Shown in pieces: positions 36,842 to 47,663 of a stretch of DNA of 64,000 nt; within the stretch, counting starts at the first letter, position 1, and each line of letters starts with the position of its first letter. The notes under the pieces are model-generated. The model was not told the DNA's origin. It ran no database searches and worked only from the letters and a program-made list of their open reading frames with translations. A program made the translations under genes and the position numbers. Origin of the DNA: Bdellovibrionota bacterium (lineage in GTDB: Bacteria; Bdellovibrionota_C; UBA2361; JAFLCA01); the NCBI GenBank assembly GCA_030584005.1, contig CP129486.1, forward strand, positions 1,615,556 through 1,679,555, in the 5' to 3' direction.

Positions 36842-37099
36842 ATGGGTACACCCATGTACACGCCCACCTCCCGTGCCATTGCCGCCTCCTTTGCCCTCAC
36901 TTTGGGAGGCACTACTTTCTCCCAACAAGCCGTTGATCCACGAGGTGTGGATCTTGAGTTGCAATCAATCACCAACCCAGCCAGGCCATTTACTCCCTTT
37001 GACCGGAAGGAGATCGATAGAGAGGTGTATCGACTACGTTGGGCGCGAGAAATTGGCGCAAATAAGGAAGAGTACTTTTTGATGCGAGCAGCGTTTTGA
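36842..37099 (+). pseudogene. Signal-peptide-bearing 5' fragment of a large broken gene
   Basis: The product begins with a likely signal peptide (MYTPTSRAIAASFALTLGG from the ATG at 36854) and then polar sequence up to KEEYFLMRAAF, where it stops at 37097. Directly over this point another frame starts to make sense: EQRFERATAQEAAASPSAQV leads without a stop into the ORF at 37176. Reading ATGCGA then GAGCAGCGT restores one protein (LMREQRFERATA), so a 2-base loss or 1-base gain near 37086 broke the gene. Confidence 0.6.
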
Positions 37100-37175
37100 A
37101 CGTGCTACCGCGCAGGAAGCAGCCGCTTCCCCATCTGCGCAGGTCATAAGCGCTGAAATTGAGCGTTTCCGCCAT

Positions 37176-38873
37176 ATGGCGGAACATGGGACCATCCCTG
37201 AGAACATTGCATGGGAAGCGCAACGAGATCAGATTCAACAGTGGATTACTATTGGGATGAGCGGCGCGGCTGTTGTGGCTCCAGAGCTTGTTCCACCCGC
37301 TGCACTGGCAAAGATCCTGGTCCTCTACAACTCCTATGAAGCCCTGCACGATCGATATGTGTCGAGAACAGCCACGCCTGAAGAGATCGCAGATTATGGC
37401 AAAGAGATGCTTTCCGCTCTTCGTGATGCGGCAGCCGTGAAGGAAGAAGAATGGATTACTGACATGTGGTCATATGCCAATGCGTCCACGGGGACGGCGT
37501 ATGGCGATGCTGCGACGCAGGATATTGAAAGAGAAATTGGAGCTGCATTCAGGGATCGGGCACGATCGCTTCCAAAGCTGAGAGGCACAGCGCAAGAAAA
37601 CATGATTCAAGATCCGGAACTCAAGGCTCTTGCTGAGTGGATTGATCGAGCGATCGAAGAGAGACTGCAAGGGTCGCTGACTCCCGAAACCAGAACGGCA
37701 CTGCAAGCAGCTGGAATTGAAGCCGCCGACACGGTGATGGGCCCCCTGCGCGAGTATGCAGGGTCCGTGGTAGAGAAACTGAAAGCACTCGAAAAGATCA
37801 CGGATGAGAAGTTACGAGCCGAGGCCCAACGCAAGGCAATTGATGAAATTAACGCTACAGCGAGGCAGGCTCAAGCGGGGCTTGAGGCTGTGGTAACTGT
37901 GCTGGGAAAATTTGATGCGGAGGCAGCTCATGCAGTGAACATCGTGGGCGGTGCCGCACTGAAGGTAGGATTGAATCTCGCACTGATTCATACTGGGAAA
38001 CTCGATCTTGAGTCAGTGAGCGGTATCATCTCTGGCGTTTTTAGTCTCGGAGATCTCTTCGGCGGGCAAGACGAGCTTGCGTTGAAGCGTCATATTCAAA
38101 TTATGGAGGCATTGGGGCGAATCGAAAGATCCGTCTATGAAGTTCATAAGGAGATGATAGAGGCCCGACAGGATATTAACTGGTTGCATCGAGATGCGAA
38201 CCAGCACTTCCTGATGATCCATCAGGAGCTTTCCAGAATTGAGGCGGAGATCGCGCGAGGGTTTGGATGGAGCTACGAGGCGCTTTCTAAGCTGCAGCTC
38301 GGTCAGCTCGCTTCCCAGGAGCTTCTTCATGCAATAGCCTCTGATGTGAATTTCTTGGTAAATTTCTCGCTTGATACACAGGCGCAGCAGCAAATCGATA
38401 CCGTGCGGACCGTTTCAGATAGACTGCGACGGGGCACTGCCCCTTTCTCGGGAAGGGAGGTCGAGGATGGCCTATTTACACTTCATGCCTACGCGCTACA
38501 GACGATCCGTGGCACTTATAATATAAACGGGGGACGTTATGCTCCCGAAGATCTAGCAGACCCAATCAAAGCTGAGCGGATAGGCCAAAGACGACCCGAG
38601 ATGCTCACCGGCTTTTATGGGAGGCTGTTCTCCTCCGATGGTGTGTATAGGAATGGGGCTCTGGTCGGGCTTTTGTTCCAGACGAAACCACAGGAGTTTC
38701 ACCAGCAGCTGCCCGCAGTTGGTGAATATGCGGAAGCGTTAAGTGCCTACTGTGAGATCTTGCTGAGACATTATCCGACGCTTAATAGTGAACAGAGAGA
38801 GGGAGAAGCGGCTGCGCACCTCTTGCAGTTGAGGGAGCTTCTTGCTGAAGGAGGTCCCTGCAGACGCAGCTAG
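37176..38873 (+). pseudogene. Middle part of a large secreted coiled-coil protein gene
   Basis: This 565-aa frame (open from 37083) has no recognised domain. It is mostly helical, with charged coiled-coil stretches, e.g. LKALEKITDEKLRAEAQRKA and EALGRIERSVYEVHKEMIEA, flanking a hydrophobic region (HAVNIVGGAALKVGLNLALI, then SGIISGVFSLGDLFGG). It ends at LLAEGGPCRRS. At the same place the +2 frame continues as LQTQLEQIYVRDNLIAALQL into the next ORF; one extra C in the CCC run at about 38855-38858 would rejoin them. As part of the composite protein it is likely secreted. Function unknown. Confidence 0.6.
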
Positions 38874-38884
38874 AACAGATCTAC

Positions 38885-40453
38885 GTGCGAGACAATCTTA
38901 TCGCTGCTCTTCAATTGTATAGTCATGGACTGTATTCTTTGGTTGTTGCAGCACTGGATTCCGCAACACCAGAGAGCGGCGTTGGCGCAGTGCGAGTAGA
39001 TGGGCGGTGGTATGTTCCTTTTCGTCGCTTTATCTCCGATAAAAGTTTTTGGGATGGCAAGTATGCAACAGTGGTGCCTTCGATATTGGCCGTCCCCAAT
39101 AGTGTAAGCTCGATACCTGAACAAGCGCGGCCTTACGCCCATTCTCTTCGCTCCGGACTGGTAACTATCGAGTGGGCGGCTGCAGAGGATCATAATCTTG
39201 CCTCCGCAAATGATTCCCGCCTCAGCAATGGTAATCACCTGCTTCACGATAGAGACGGTACTGCAACGATCGAGGTCCCCTTTGCGGACTTGGGCGTGCA
39301 CAAAGGTGCGGTGCATTTGGCCGCCACTACCTGGGGTAAGCTCGAGTTCAAAATGAGCGTTGAGGAGTCTATCGCCGATACAGGCCGGGTCTCGGGCCAT
39401 AGGAGTTTCCGGGAGACGGTCTCCATTAATGAAGGGGATCGCCGGATTGCCATCTATTCCCGTCAGATGGACACCAAAGACCTACCGACGGTGCCTTCAG
39501 CTGAAATGCGGGCTGGTCTTAGTGCCACTCTTGAGTATCCCTGGTCTGTGGCGGGAATGGCGCTTACTCCTCAGGTTATCGCTGATGCTTGGCGGGGCGA
39601 CTACCTCTATCTGAAGAGGTTCTACGAAGATGAATTCCGGAGCGCTGCGCAACAGTATCAAAAGCATATCGATCAACAACGGACAGAGCAGAAAGACATC
39701 GAGAAGTTGATTGAACAAGCTACCAAGCGGTTCAAGAAGGAGAACCCCAAAATTACGGATCGGGAGCTTGCTGCGAAGCTTAAGCCGCTGCACGCTCGCT
39801 TTGCGGCGTGTGAGAGGATAATCGCTCGTCACGAAGCAACGATAGCACAGAATCGTTCTCTTTATGAGCAGCGCGTTAAGATCGCCGACGCGCTCCCCTC
39901 GTTGCAGGAGCTTTATGCGAGTCGTGCCCAGTTGAACTGGGATGAGCAGGGTCTTGCTGAGATTAACCGGCGTAACGCCGAGTATGCGAAAGCGCAAGAG
40001 CGAAAACTTACCGCTCGACTTTTCGTGGATCTCGCTGCAGGTGATCCTGAGTTCTCTCACCGTGCTGACCGCTTGAAGCCATCGAGTCAGAGTGTAGCCA
40101 AGGCGATTGAGGATATAGCTATCGCGGACTTCGCCGTCGACACGTTGGTTAGAGCACGATTTCCGGGTGCGACGCTGGCACGGGACATTACTCTTCCGTT
40201 TCACGGAGGGGTCCAGACACGCTTCTTTTCTCCGGACGGCCAGCCGAATCCGCTCCAACATGTTCTGGATGGTCTAGTCGCCCACCTTGAGTCGATGGAG
40301 GGGTCGGTACGGGTAGCTCAGCAATCGGCGGCGGACGGCCCGCAGGACATCGCGCTTAAGCGCTCCCTTGCTCAGGCACAGGCGACGCTTGAGTTTGTCG
40401 AACGGGCAGAGCAGGTCCGGGCCGGGTTTCTGCGTGAGTCGTCTGTGAAATAG
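38885..40453 (+). pseudogene. C-terminal part of the large broken coiled-coil protein gene
   Basis: This 522-aa frame (open from 38849) begins with a beta-rich region (residues 1-215: WYVPFRRFISD, GLVTIEWAAAEDH, GAVHLAATTWGKLEF) and continues with a long coiled coil (about 250-370: HIDQQRTEQKDIEKLIEQAT, HARFAACERIIARHEATIAQ). The last 130 residues are mixed. It lacks its own signal peptide; with the two upstream pieces it makes one protein of about 1,200 residues. I do not recognise the family. Confidence 0.6.
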
Positions 40454-40623
40454 AACATAGCCTTGCGGAATTACCAGCTTTACACCGCTTCATCGGCGGC
40501 TCCCGCATGATTAGAAGGGGGACCGGTAATATGGACGGCGCGCAGGAATGCCGAGTGGTCTGAGGCTTGCCCAGGAGCACAGCGCTTCGCCGCGCCGCTG
40601 CCGCACTGACCTGGAACCCTGCG

Positions 40624-42537
40624 TCAGATCTCGATTGGTCGTCCTATCTCTATGACCTGATGTGCGGGGATGCCGAAATAACTGGCTGCTCGGCGCGCAT
40701 TGCGGGAGAGGAAGGCGAACAGTCGCTCACGCCAAATGGCCATTCCGGGCAGATCGGTGGCAACGATTGTTTCACGACTCAGCACATAGGTGACATTCTC
40801 CAGGTCGACTACGACACCCAGGCTTGAAAGGCGACGCAAACAACGGGGCACATCGGGTATCTCCATAAAACCGAAGTGGAGACGGACGCTATAAATGCCA
40901 TCGCCATGCCGCTCAAGCTCCAACCTGTCGCGAGGAGGCACCTTGGGGATCTCCTCCGTCTCTACAGAAAGGAGGATGACTTGCTCGTGCAGCACCAGGT
41001 TGTGTTTCACATTCAAAAAAAGTGCAGGCGGGGTGATGTCAGGACTGCGTGCCATGAATATCGCCGTGCCCGGAAGCCTCTGGGGAATCGTCGGAACGAT
41101 ATCCCGCATAAATCGTTGCTTCGGAATGACCACCGAGCGCAGTCTAGCGGCCAGCAACGCCCGCCCTTCCTTCCAGGTCATCATCACCGTGAAGATGCCT
41201 GAAGCGACCAGTAGGGGCATGTACCCACCCTGCGGAAGCTTCAGCATGTTCGCAGTGAAAAAGGCGATGTCTATCAGCAGCAAGACACCAACTAGGAGGA
41301 TCACAGTGAGTCGGCTCCACCCCCACAGGGTGCGCGCCACCACTACGGTCAACCCCGTGGTGATTATGGCGACGGTGGCAACGGCGATGCCGTAGGCTGC
41401 GGCGAGGGCACTCGAGGATCGGAATTCGAGCACAAGTCCAACCGTAAATAGCAACAGCATCCAATTTACGAAGGGCACGTATATCTGTCCGATCTCCTCA
41501 CTAGAGGTGTGGTGCATTTCAAGACGCGGGATGTAGCCGAGTTGAATGGCCTGTTTGGTGATCGAGAAGGCACCCGCAATAAGCGCCTGCGAGGCGATGA
41601 TGGTGGCGAATGTGGCCAGGAGCACCATCGGATAGAGCAGGGGAGCGGGGACGAGGAAATAGAACGGATTACTGACGGTGGAGGGATTGGAGAGTATGAG
41701 CGCACCCTGACCCATATAGTTCAGGGCAAGTCCGGGCAGCACTATCGAGAACCAGCTCACGCGAATCGCCGTCGCTCCAAAATGTCCCATGTCGGCGTAC
41801 AGGGCTTCAGAGCCAGTGACCACCAGAAACACGGCACCCAGCACCCACAGCGATTCCCAGCCATAGGAAGAAAGAAAGTGGAACCCATAGACTGGGTTTA
41901 CAGCCCACAGCACCTGAGGATTTGAGATAACTCCGCGCAGCCCCAAGATGGCGAGGACTAGAAACCAGATCAAGATTATCGGACCGAATACTCTGCCGAT
42001 ACGTCCGGTGCCATGTGGTTGGACAAGAAAAATTGAAAGTAGCACTGCGATCGTGATCGGGACGATATAGGGGGCAAAGAGGGGTGTGGCAATCTCAAGA
42101 CCCTCGATGGCGCTCAGAACCGATATTGCGGGTGTAATGATCCCGTCCCCATAAACCAATGCCGTGCCGAAGAGGCCAACCGTCACTATTGTGCGGCGCT
42201 GCCAACGGGAGAATTCACTCCTGGCTGGACGCAGCAGAGCAAGCAGCGCCAAGGTCCCACCTTCGCCCCTATTGTGCGCCTGCATTACCAGGGTCAAATA
42301 CTTGAGTGAAACTACAAAGATTAAGGACCAAACAATGAGGGAAAGCACCCCCAAAACGTTGTCTGTAGTTGGTGGAACTGCGTGGGCCCCATGAAAGCAT
42401 TCACGCATGGCGTAGAGGGGGCTTGTCCCAATGTCGCCAAACACAACCCCCAGGGTTACTATAGTCAGGCCAAGGGTAAGTTTACGGCTTTCCTGTTCTT
42501 CGCCCTGTTCCGGCTCTGCGCTCACAAGTTTCCCCAC
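40624..42537 (-). CDS. kup: KUP/HAK/KT-type potassium uptake transporter
   Basis: Kup is a proton-coupled, inner-membrane potassium importer. The 637-aa protein has the signature GVVFGDIGTSPLYAMRECF at the first helix, GEGGTLALLALL, YGDGIITPAISVLSA and about twelve membrane segments, followed by a cytoplasmic C-terminal domain of about 170 residues. The start is GTG at 42537 with a weak AGAAGA upstream. It is transcribed toward the broken coiled-coil gene and away from the pst genes. Confidence 0.95.
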   Translation of the reverse strand: MGKLVSAEPEQGEEQESRKLTLGLTIVTLGVVFGDIGTSPLYAMRECFHGAHAVPPTTDNVLGVLSLIVWSLIFVVSLKYLTLVMQAHNRGEGGTLALLALLRPARSEFSRWQRRTIVTVGLFGTALVYGDGIITPAISVLSAIEGLEIATPLFAPYIVPITIAVLLSIFLVQPHGTGRIGRVFGPIILIWFLVLAILGLRGVISNPQVLWAVNPVYGFHFLSSYGWESLWVLGAVFLVVTGSEALYADMGHFGATAIRVSWFSIVLPGLALNYMGQGALILSNPSTVSNPFYFLVPAPLLYPMVLLATFATIIASQALIAGAFSITKQAIQLGYIPRLEMHHTSSEEIGQIYVPFVNWMLLLFTVGLVLEFRSSSALAAAYGIAVATVAIITTGLTVVVARTLWGWSRLTVILLVGVLLLIDIAFFTANMLKLPQGGYMPLLVASGIFTVMMTWKEGRALLAARLRSVVIPKQRFMRDIVPTIPQRLPGTAIFMARSPDITPPALFLNVKHNLVLHEQVILLSVETEEIPKVPPRDRLELERHGDGIYSVRLHFGFMEIPDVPRCLRRLSSLGVVVDLENVTYVLSRETIVATDLPGMAIWRERLFAFLSRNARRAASYFGIPAHQVIEIGRPIEI

Positions 42538-43057
42538 ATTTCTTCTGATAATCGGCTTTCAATCTATCTGATGAGCAAAGCGGCGCTGAGAGAAAGTTCT
42601 TTTGGCGCTTGCGCTGGTACTCTGAGTCATAAGCAGGCTGCGAAAACTAAAACACATTCGGAAAAACGCTCCTGAATATTCCCTGAGCGGGCCAAGTTCG
42701 CACGTGGCAGGAACATCCCTGCGCTCGCGTTGCTGCAATACCCTCGCACAATCGACCCCCAGACCCTGCTTGATTTTTCTGGGCTTTCTAAGGGGGCTTT
42801 GTCCCCCGTTGAGCGGCCAGGAACGGTCGAGTGCGCCAAGCCACGGACATTGTTCACTTATTCCGAATAGCAGAGCTTACCACTCAGGGCTATCCATAAT
42901 CCGCGCTGGCTTCGCAATAACTAACAGAAAATTAGCAATACAAACGTTGCGCAAGCCCCTGAATCTGTTACTCAGAGTGCCGAGCGTTTAATGTTCTCGA
43001 CCCCGCGTGGCGGGTCAGAACTACGTGCGAAGCTAACACCACACAATGGAGGAGTGC
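42538..43057. other. Long divergent intergenic region before pstS
   Basis: No gene is supported. It contains the GGGGG-CTTTGT-CCCCC hairpin (42792-42807), and an AT-rich patch near 42901-42945 (ACTAACAGAAAATTAGCAATACAAACG) shortened here as AACAGAAAATTAGCAATAC, where the pst promoter might be. I see no good Pho-box pair (CTGTCAT repeats). Confidence 0.35.
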
Positions 43058-44074
43058 ATGCGAACTTTTGTGCATTGCAGTTTTGCTGTTGCGGCATTTT
43101 TGGCTGCGACCGAGGCTCTCGCGGCGGTACCGTCTAACCTGGAGGGCAGGATAACCGTAGACGGTTCGAGCACCGTCTACCCAATCACCGAAGCAGTTGC
43201 GGAGGAGTTTGGTAAGAGCGCACGCAACGTCAAGGTGACCGTGGGCATCTCGGGTACCGGTGGAGGATTCAAGAAGTTCTGTGGCAATGAAACTGACATC
43301 TCGAACGCATCGCGCCCGATTAAGAGCTCGGAGATGGATGCCTGTGCTCAGAACGGTGTCGAGTACATCGAGCTCCCAGTTGCCTATGACGCGCTCACCG
43401 TGGTGGTCAACCCCAAGAACAGCTGGGCGCGCACCTTAACAGTGTCAGAACTCAAAGCGCTGTGGAGTCCTGAAGCCCAGGGTACGATCACCCGCTGGAA
43501 TCAAATTCGTCCCTCATTCCCTGACCAACCGATCGCCCTGTTCGGTGCTGGTGTTGATTCGGGAACCTTTGACTATTTCACTGAGGCGATTGTGGGCAAG
43601 TCCCAGTCAAGTAGAGGGGACTTCACCAGCAGCGAGGATGACAATGTCCTTGTGCAAGGTGTGTCCGGCAATCAATACGCGCTGGGCTTCTTTGGTCTTG
43701 CCTACTACTCCGAGAACGCCGACAAGTTGGCGGCGGTGGCTATTGATGACGGTAACGATGCAAACGGAAAGGGGGCAGTGCTTCCTGGTGCTGAGACCGT
43801 GCGAAACGGCACCTATCAGCCGCTTTCGCGACCGATATTCATCTATGTGAGGAAGAGTTCGCTTGGCCGTCCGGAGGTTCAGGAGTTCGTGAAGTTCTAC
43901 CTCGACCAAGCTACCACGCTCGCACGCGAGGTTGGCTACGTGGAGCTGGTTCCTGAGGTCGTGTCGCTGGCTAAATCGCGGTTGAGTTCCCAAACGGTTG
44001 GAACCGTTTTTCACGGAAAGGGTCACGCGGTGGGTCAGAGCCTCACCGAGCTTTACGCAAAGCGCTCGTCTTAG
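43058..44074 (+). CDS. pstS: Phosphate ABC transporter substrate-binding protein
   Basis: PstS captures phosphate in the periplasm. After a signal peptide (about 1-22, ending ALA) come the ligand-binding motifs [31 protein letters not shown] and SRPIKSSEM, then [14 protein letters not shown] and [15 protein letters not shown]. These match the longer PstS type of about 330 aa. The ATG at 43046 lies before the GGAGGAG ribosome site, so the ATG at 43058 is the start. Strong hairpins follow the gene before pstC. Confidence 0.95.
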   Translation: MRTFVHCSFAVAAFLAATEALAAVPSNLEGRITVDGSSTVYPITEAVAEEFGKSARNVKVTVGISGTGGGFKKFCGNETDISNASRPIKSSEMDACAQNGVEYIELPVAYDALTVVVNPKNSWARTLTVSELKALWSPEAQGTITRWNQIRPSFPDQPIALFGAGVDSGTFDYFTEAIVGKSQSSRGDFTSSEDDNVLVQGVSGNQYALGFFGLAYYSENADKLAAVAIDDGNDANGKGAVLPGAETVRNGTYQPLSRPIFIYVRKSSLGRPEVQEFVKFYLDQATTLAREVGYVELVPEVVSLAKSRLSSQTVGTVFHGKGHAVGQSLTELYAKRSS

Positions 44075-44088
44075 AAGATGAGCCACCC

Positions 44089-44104
44089 GGTGCAGTACTG
44101 CACC
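44089..44104 (+). terminator. Hairpin just after pstS
   Basis: GGTGCAG-TA-CTGCACC is a perfect inverted repeat starting 14 bases after the pstS stop. Together with the stronger one below it probably reduces transcript reading into pstC, giving more PstS than permease. Confidence 0.45.
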
Positions 44105-44117
44105 ACCGGCAGAGAGT

Positions 44118-44162
44118 AGAGGGCCCGCGTCATGTTGCGAACGCGAGATGAGCGGGCCCTCT
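44118..44162 (+). terminator. GC-rich terminator-like hairpin between pstS and pstC
   Basis: AGAGGGCCCGC (44118-44128) and GCGGGCCCTCT (44152-44162) form an 11-bp perfect stem around a 23-base loop. The stem is very stable; the bases after it (CGTTAAGG) are not a T-run. Confidence 0.55.
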
Positions 44163-44288
44163 CGTTAAGGAGGGTTTGTTGATGTGAGCAGTGTCGCAGC
44201 ATTGCCAAAGTGAGCAAACCCAGACCGGGGCCTTCCTTCGTTGACGGCGCCGGAAGTTTAAGACACCCCCATAATCCTCAAGTGTTCT

Positions 44289-45239
44289 GTGGTATCAGAC
44301 GCACAAGTCCAACTCCCCATTCCCGGCGCGCGAATCCAGAGGCGTGTCGCCTCAATGTTTTGGCGCGATGTGACAGAGAAGGTAGTACGATGCGTTCTGT
44401 TCCTATGCGCGGCTATCTCGATTCTAACGACGGTGGGGGTCGTACTCGTCCTTTCCTTCGAAGTGGTGCAGTTCTTCCAGAAAGTATCCTTCGCCGACTT
44501 CTTTTTGGATACAGAATGGACCCCGCTCTTTGCGACGAAGCGCTTTGGTATTTGGCCGCTTATCGCCGGCACATTCCTGACCTCGCTGATAGCGATATGT
44601 GTAGCGCTTCCGCTTGGGCTTCTCATCGCGGTGTATCTCAGCGAAATGGCACCGTGGAGGTTGCGTAACGTTCTTAAACCGATCCTCGAAATCCTTGCCG
44701 GCATCCCGACGGTGGTATACGGATATTTTGCACTCCTCTTTGTTACTCCGACCCTCCGCTACCTTATCCCTGATTTGGCAGGCTTCAACGCATTGAGCCC
44801 CGGTCTGGTCATGGGCATTATGATACTCCCCATGGTGGCCTCGTTGAGTGAGGACGCGTTGCGCTCAGTACCTAACTCCTTTAGGGAGGGATCTTATGCC
44901 CTCGGTTCAACGAAGCTCCAAATGATCATCACGGTGCTCATTCCCGCCGCGATGGGAGGTATAATTGCCTCATTCATGCTTGCAGTATCTCGCGCGGTAG
45001 GAGAGACGATGATTGTCGCCATCGCCGCGGGGCAGCAACCGGTATTGACCCTAAACCCAACCCAAGCGGTAGAAACAATGACTGCGTACATCGTACAGGT
45101 TTCGTTGGGCGATACACCTCACGGCACGATTGAGTACAACACGATATTTGCTGTGGGGATGATGTTGTTCCTGATTACCTTTGGGGTTAATTGGATCAGC
45201 ATTGCGGTGCGGGAGCATTTTAGGAAGAAGTACCGATGA
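44289..45239 (+). CDS. pstC: Phosphate ABC transporter permease PstC
   Basis: PstC is one of two membrane permeases of the Pst system. The 316-aa protein has six hydrophobic segments, the [18 protein letters not shown] start of the permease domain and the EAA-like loop [22 protein letters not shown] that contacts the ATPase. Start is GTG at 44289; ATG 44355 (MFWRD) is an alternative. Its stop overlaps the pstA start as ATGA. Confidence 0.94.
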   Translation: MVSDAQVQLPIPGARIQRRVASMFWRDVTEKVVRCVLFLCAAISILTTVGVVLVLSFEVVQFFQKVSFADFFLDTEWTPLFATKRFGIWPLIAGTFLTSLIAICVALPLGLLIAVYLSEMAPWRLRNVLKPILEILAGIPTVVYGYFALLFVTPTLRYLIPDLAGFNALSPGLVMGIMILPMVASLSEDALRSVPNSFREGSYALGSTKLQMIITVLIPAAMGGIIASFMLAVSRAVGETMIVAIAAGQQPVLTLNPTQAVETMTAYIVQVSLGDTPHGTIEYNTIFAVGMMLFLITFGVNWISIAVREHFRKKYR

Positions 45240-46120
45240 GCCTTGTTGTAGAGAAGAGACCCCTCCTGAGTCGCAAATGGGCCGAGCAGCTGTTCTATGG
45301 CGCGGCGGTCCTCGCCTTGGTCGTTGCACTCATGGTGTTAGTGACGCTCCTCCTTGATATCTTCATAGATGGCTCTTCTCGGCTCGGTTGGGACTTTCTC
45401 ACCGGTTATCCTTCACGGTTCCCGGAGAAAGCAGGGGTTCTCCCGGCGCTTACGGGCAGCTTTTGCTTGATTCTTCTCACGGCCCTCTTCGCCTTCCCCA
45501 TAGGCATAGCGGCGGCCATCTATCTTGAAGAGTATGCTCCGCAGAATCGACTGACCCGAATTATCGAACTCAATATCGCTAATTTGGCAGGGGTGCCTTC
45601 CATAATATATGGCCTGCTTGGTTTGCAGCTTTTTATCCGCTTCTTCGGTTTCGGAAGAAGTTTGCTGGCTGGGGCCATGACGATGGCGCTGCTGATCCTG
45701 CCGGTAATAATCATTACCGCCCGCGAGTCTTTGCGCACAGTACCCCGTTCATTGCGGGAAGCATCGATTGCCCTTGGAGCCACCAAGTGGCAGACCATTC
45801 GTCATCATGTGGTGCCTGTGGCATTTCCCGGGATACTCACCGGATGCATCCTGGCAACTTCAAGGGCGATTGGGGAAACCGCGCCACTGATTACTATCGG
45901 GGCGCTGACCTACGTGGCATTCCTGCCTGATAGCATTTTCTCTCCATTTACGGCGCTGCCTATTCAGTCTTTCAACTGGATCTCGAGACCACAGACGGCA
46001 TTTCATGCCAATGCCGCCGCGGCGATTACGGTGCTGCTGGTCGTGCTTCTCGCAATGAACGCATTCGCCATCTGGCTGCGCGGAAGGCTTGAGAAGAAAT
46101 ACAAACTCTCCCGACTCTGA
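45236..46120 (+). CDS. pstA: Phosphate ABC transporter permease PstA
   Basis: PstA is the second permease. The 294-aa protein shows six hydrophobic segments, the [20 protein letters not shown] region and the ATPase-contact loop [20 protein letters not shown]. It is coupled to pstC. The expected next gene, pstB (the ATPase), and phoU are absent: the region after it holds only hairpins and a minus-strand unknown gene. Confidence 0.94.
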   Translation: MSLVVEKRPLLSRKWAEQLFYGAAVLALVVALMVLVTLLLDIFIDGSSRLGWDFLTGYPSRFPEKAGVLPALTGSFCLILLTALFAFPIGIAAAIYLEEYAPQNRLTRIIELNIANLAGVPSIIYGLLGLQLFIRFFGFGRSLLAGAMTMALLILPVIIITARESLRTVPRSLREASIALGATKWQTIRHHVVPVAFPGILTGCILATSRAIGETAPLITIGALTYVAFLPDSIFSPFTALPIQSFNWISRPQTAFHANAAAAITVLLVVLLAMNAFAIWLRGRLEKKYKLSRL

Positions 46121-46198
46121 GCGCGGGAGGGAGTTGGTGCCAGTCTGAGCTATCTCATTTGATCATCGAAGCACGTGGGTGAGCCTATCCCATTTGTC

Positions 46199-46227
46199 GT
46201 GCAAAAGTTCCTCGGGGACTTTTGCAC
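46199..46227. terminator. Hairpin downstream of pstA
   Basis: GTGCAAAAGTTCC (46199-46211) and GGGACTTTTGCAC (46215-46227) pair over 13 positions with one G-U pair and a three-base loop. Two more short inverted repeats follow before 46325 (AGATTCC/GGAATCT; CGAGCGCGCCAT/ATGGCGCGTTCG with one mismatch). They lie between convergent genes and probably end transcripts from both sides. Confidence 0.5.
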
Positions 46228-46348
46228 TCCGGACCGCTCCCTTAGATTCCAGTTGGAATCTCTGGTGGCGGCGAGCGCCCCCAGGTATTCGGTGCTCGAG
46301 CGCGCCATCCATGGCGCGTTCGTTCAGCGTAGCCCTAGTTGATGACTA

Positions 46349-47041
46349 TTAGGCTTCTCTGCGGTGGGCGAAGCCCCTGAGCAAGCGATATCCCATCACT
46401 AAGAAGGGGACCAGCAGGATAAGCCACAGGTACTGATACCATGGGTCGGATGGTTTACCGGCGCCCCCCACCGGGCTCGCCTTCCATTCGGCATGCGATA
46501 GTGTGAACGTGTCGACAGTGCTTTGGGCGCGCTTACGTGACACCCGCCCCTCAAAGATTACGGTAAAGACAAGATGTTCATCGGCAAAGGGCACCAGGGC
46601 TATAGCAGCGCTGAAGGGTTCATCCCCCATTGTATAGTGAACATGCTGTCGAAGGTGGGGGATGCCCCATGTGCTCGAGATCCATTGCGAGGAGAGCGTG
46701 ACATCCTTAAGGCCTAATTTCTGAAAGCTCTCGACAGTATTCCTTGCCGCAAGCTGCATATCGTTCGGATTGAGTGCCCCGGGGAGCGCAATCACATTGG
46801 CATTGGGATAGCTCTGGGAGGCTACTAGGAAGGCTGCCAAGGCAGGTTCCGGAGGGTTGAGTATGGCCGAAAATGGCTCAGAACACCGCACAGATAGCCC
46901 ATATTTGTTGATTTTCAGCGATGTCGGACAGGCGACAGTCTCAAAGGCCTCCGCTAAGACCTGATTTGCGGGGATGCCGGGGGTGAACCAGAACAGTGCA
47001 ATGATGCTAAAAAGGGCTATTTTTCTTATTGATAAGTGCAC
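46349..47041 (-). CDS. Hypothetical exported protein with a C-terminal membrane anchor
   Basis: The 230-aa protein has a signal peptide (about 1-31), a mixed periplasmic domain with two cysteines (VACPTSL and SVRCSEP) that could form a disulfide, and near the end one hydrophobic segment (WLILLVPFLVMGYRLL) followed by basic residues, so the C-terminus should sit in the cytoplasm. This layout (signal, domain, anchor, RGFAHRREA tail) resembles small envelope stress or rhombosortase-like substrates, but there is no clear sorting motif such as GlyGly, and I do not assign a family. Confidence 0.6.
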   Translation of the reverse strand: MHLSIRKIALFSIIALFWFTPGIPANQVLAEAFETVACPTSLKINKYGLSVRCSEPFSAILNPPEPALAAFLVASQSYPNANVIALPGALNPNDMQLAARNTVESFQKLGLKDVTLSSQWISSTWGIPHLRQHVHYTMGDEPFSAAIALVPFADEHLVFTVIFEGRVSRKRAQSTVDTFTLSHAEWKASPVGGAGKPSDPWYQYLWLILLVPFLVMGYRLLRGFAHRREA

Positions 47042-47214
47042 AAAGTTATTCCTATTATTGGCCCAGCTTCGCGAAATCCCGCTGAAAAGCCCTATTTTTC
47101 GTTACTTTCGAACGTTGGGCTTGGAAGTTAACGGGCTTTTCCGTGGAAATTTGCAGCACGCAATGCGGCGGTTTCCTTCGCGGAGAGGTAGTCTAGATTG
47201 ATAATGAGGAAACT

Positions 47215-47643
47215 ATGGCGATGAAGAAAGGCAAAAAATCAGCAAAGAGTGCCAAGAAGGCGAGTGCAAAGAAGCCGGCAATGAAGGCGGCGACGAAGGC
47301 CCAGCCAATGAAGGTCGATAAGGCCAAGTCAGTGACGGCTCCGCGCAACTCCAGCACCAAGAGCTTCACCTACTCGGAGTTCATTGAGAACATCAGGGGC
47401 TTTTGTGGATTGCCAAAGCGCAGCCACGCCAAGGAGATGTGCGAGGACATCGCCCGTTTCGTGCGTGAGTCACTGCGTAAGGGCTATAAGATCCCCTTGC
47501 TTGGCCTAGGCAAGATATACGTTCGCGAGAGCAAGGCTCGCATGGGTCGCAATCCGGCAACGGGTGAGATGATTCAGATACCGGCACGTAAGCGGGTACG
47601 TTTCACTGCTGCCAAGGCATTGAAGGACGCAGTGCTGCGGTAA
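47215..47643 (+). CDS. HU-family DNA-binding protein with a lysine/alanine-rich N-terminal tail
   Basis: Residues about 45-142 form a HU/IHF-like domain: a helical start (FTYSEFIENI), MCEDIARFVRESLRKG, the GLGKIYVRESKARMGRNPATGE beta-arm (with the RNPATGE tip motif) and RKRVRFTAAKALKDAV. Before it lie about 45 residues made largely of Lys and Ala (MKKGKKSAKSAKKASAKK), like eukaryotic H1 tails and like tailed HU proteins known from Deltaproteobacteria. It would bind and compact DNA. GAGGA stands six bases before the ATG. A terminator-like hairpin follows. Confidence 0.9.
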   Translation: MAMKKGKKSAKSAKKASAKKPAMKAATKAQPMKVDKAKSVTAPRNSSTKSFTYSEFIENIRGFCGLPKRSHAKEMCEDIARFVRESLRKGYKIPLLGLGKIYVRESKARMGRNPATGEMIQIPARKRVRFTAAKALKDAVLR

Positions 47644-47663
47644 TCGCGAGTATTGTAAGATTG

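Noticed and set aside
42901..43045. Pho box upstream of pstS
   Set aside because: I could not find two CTGTCAT-like repeats with proper spacing.
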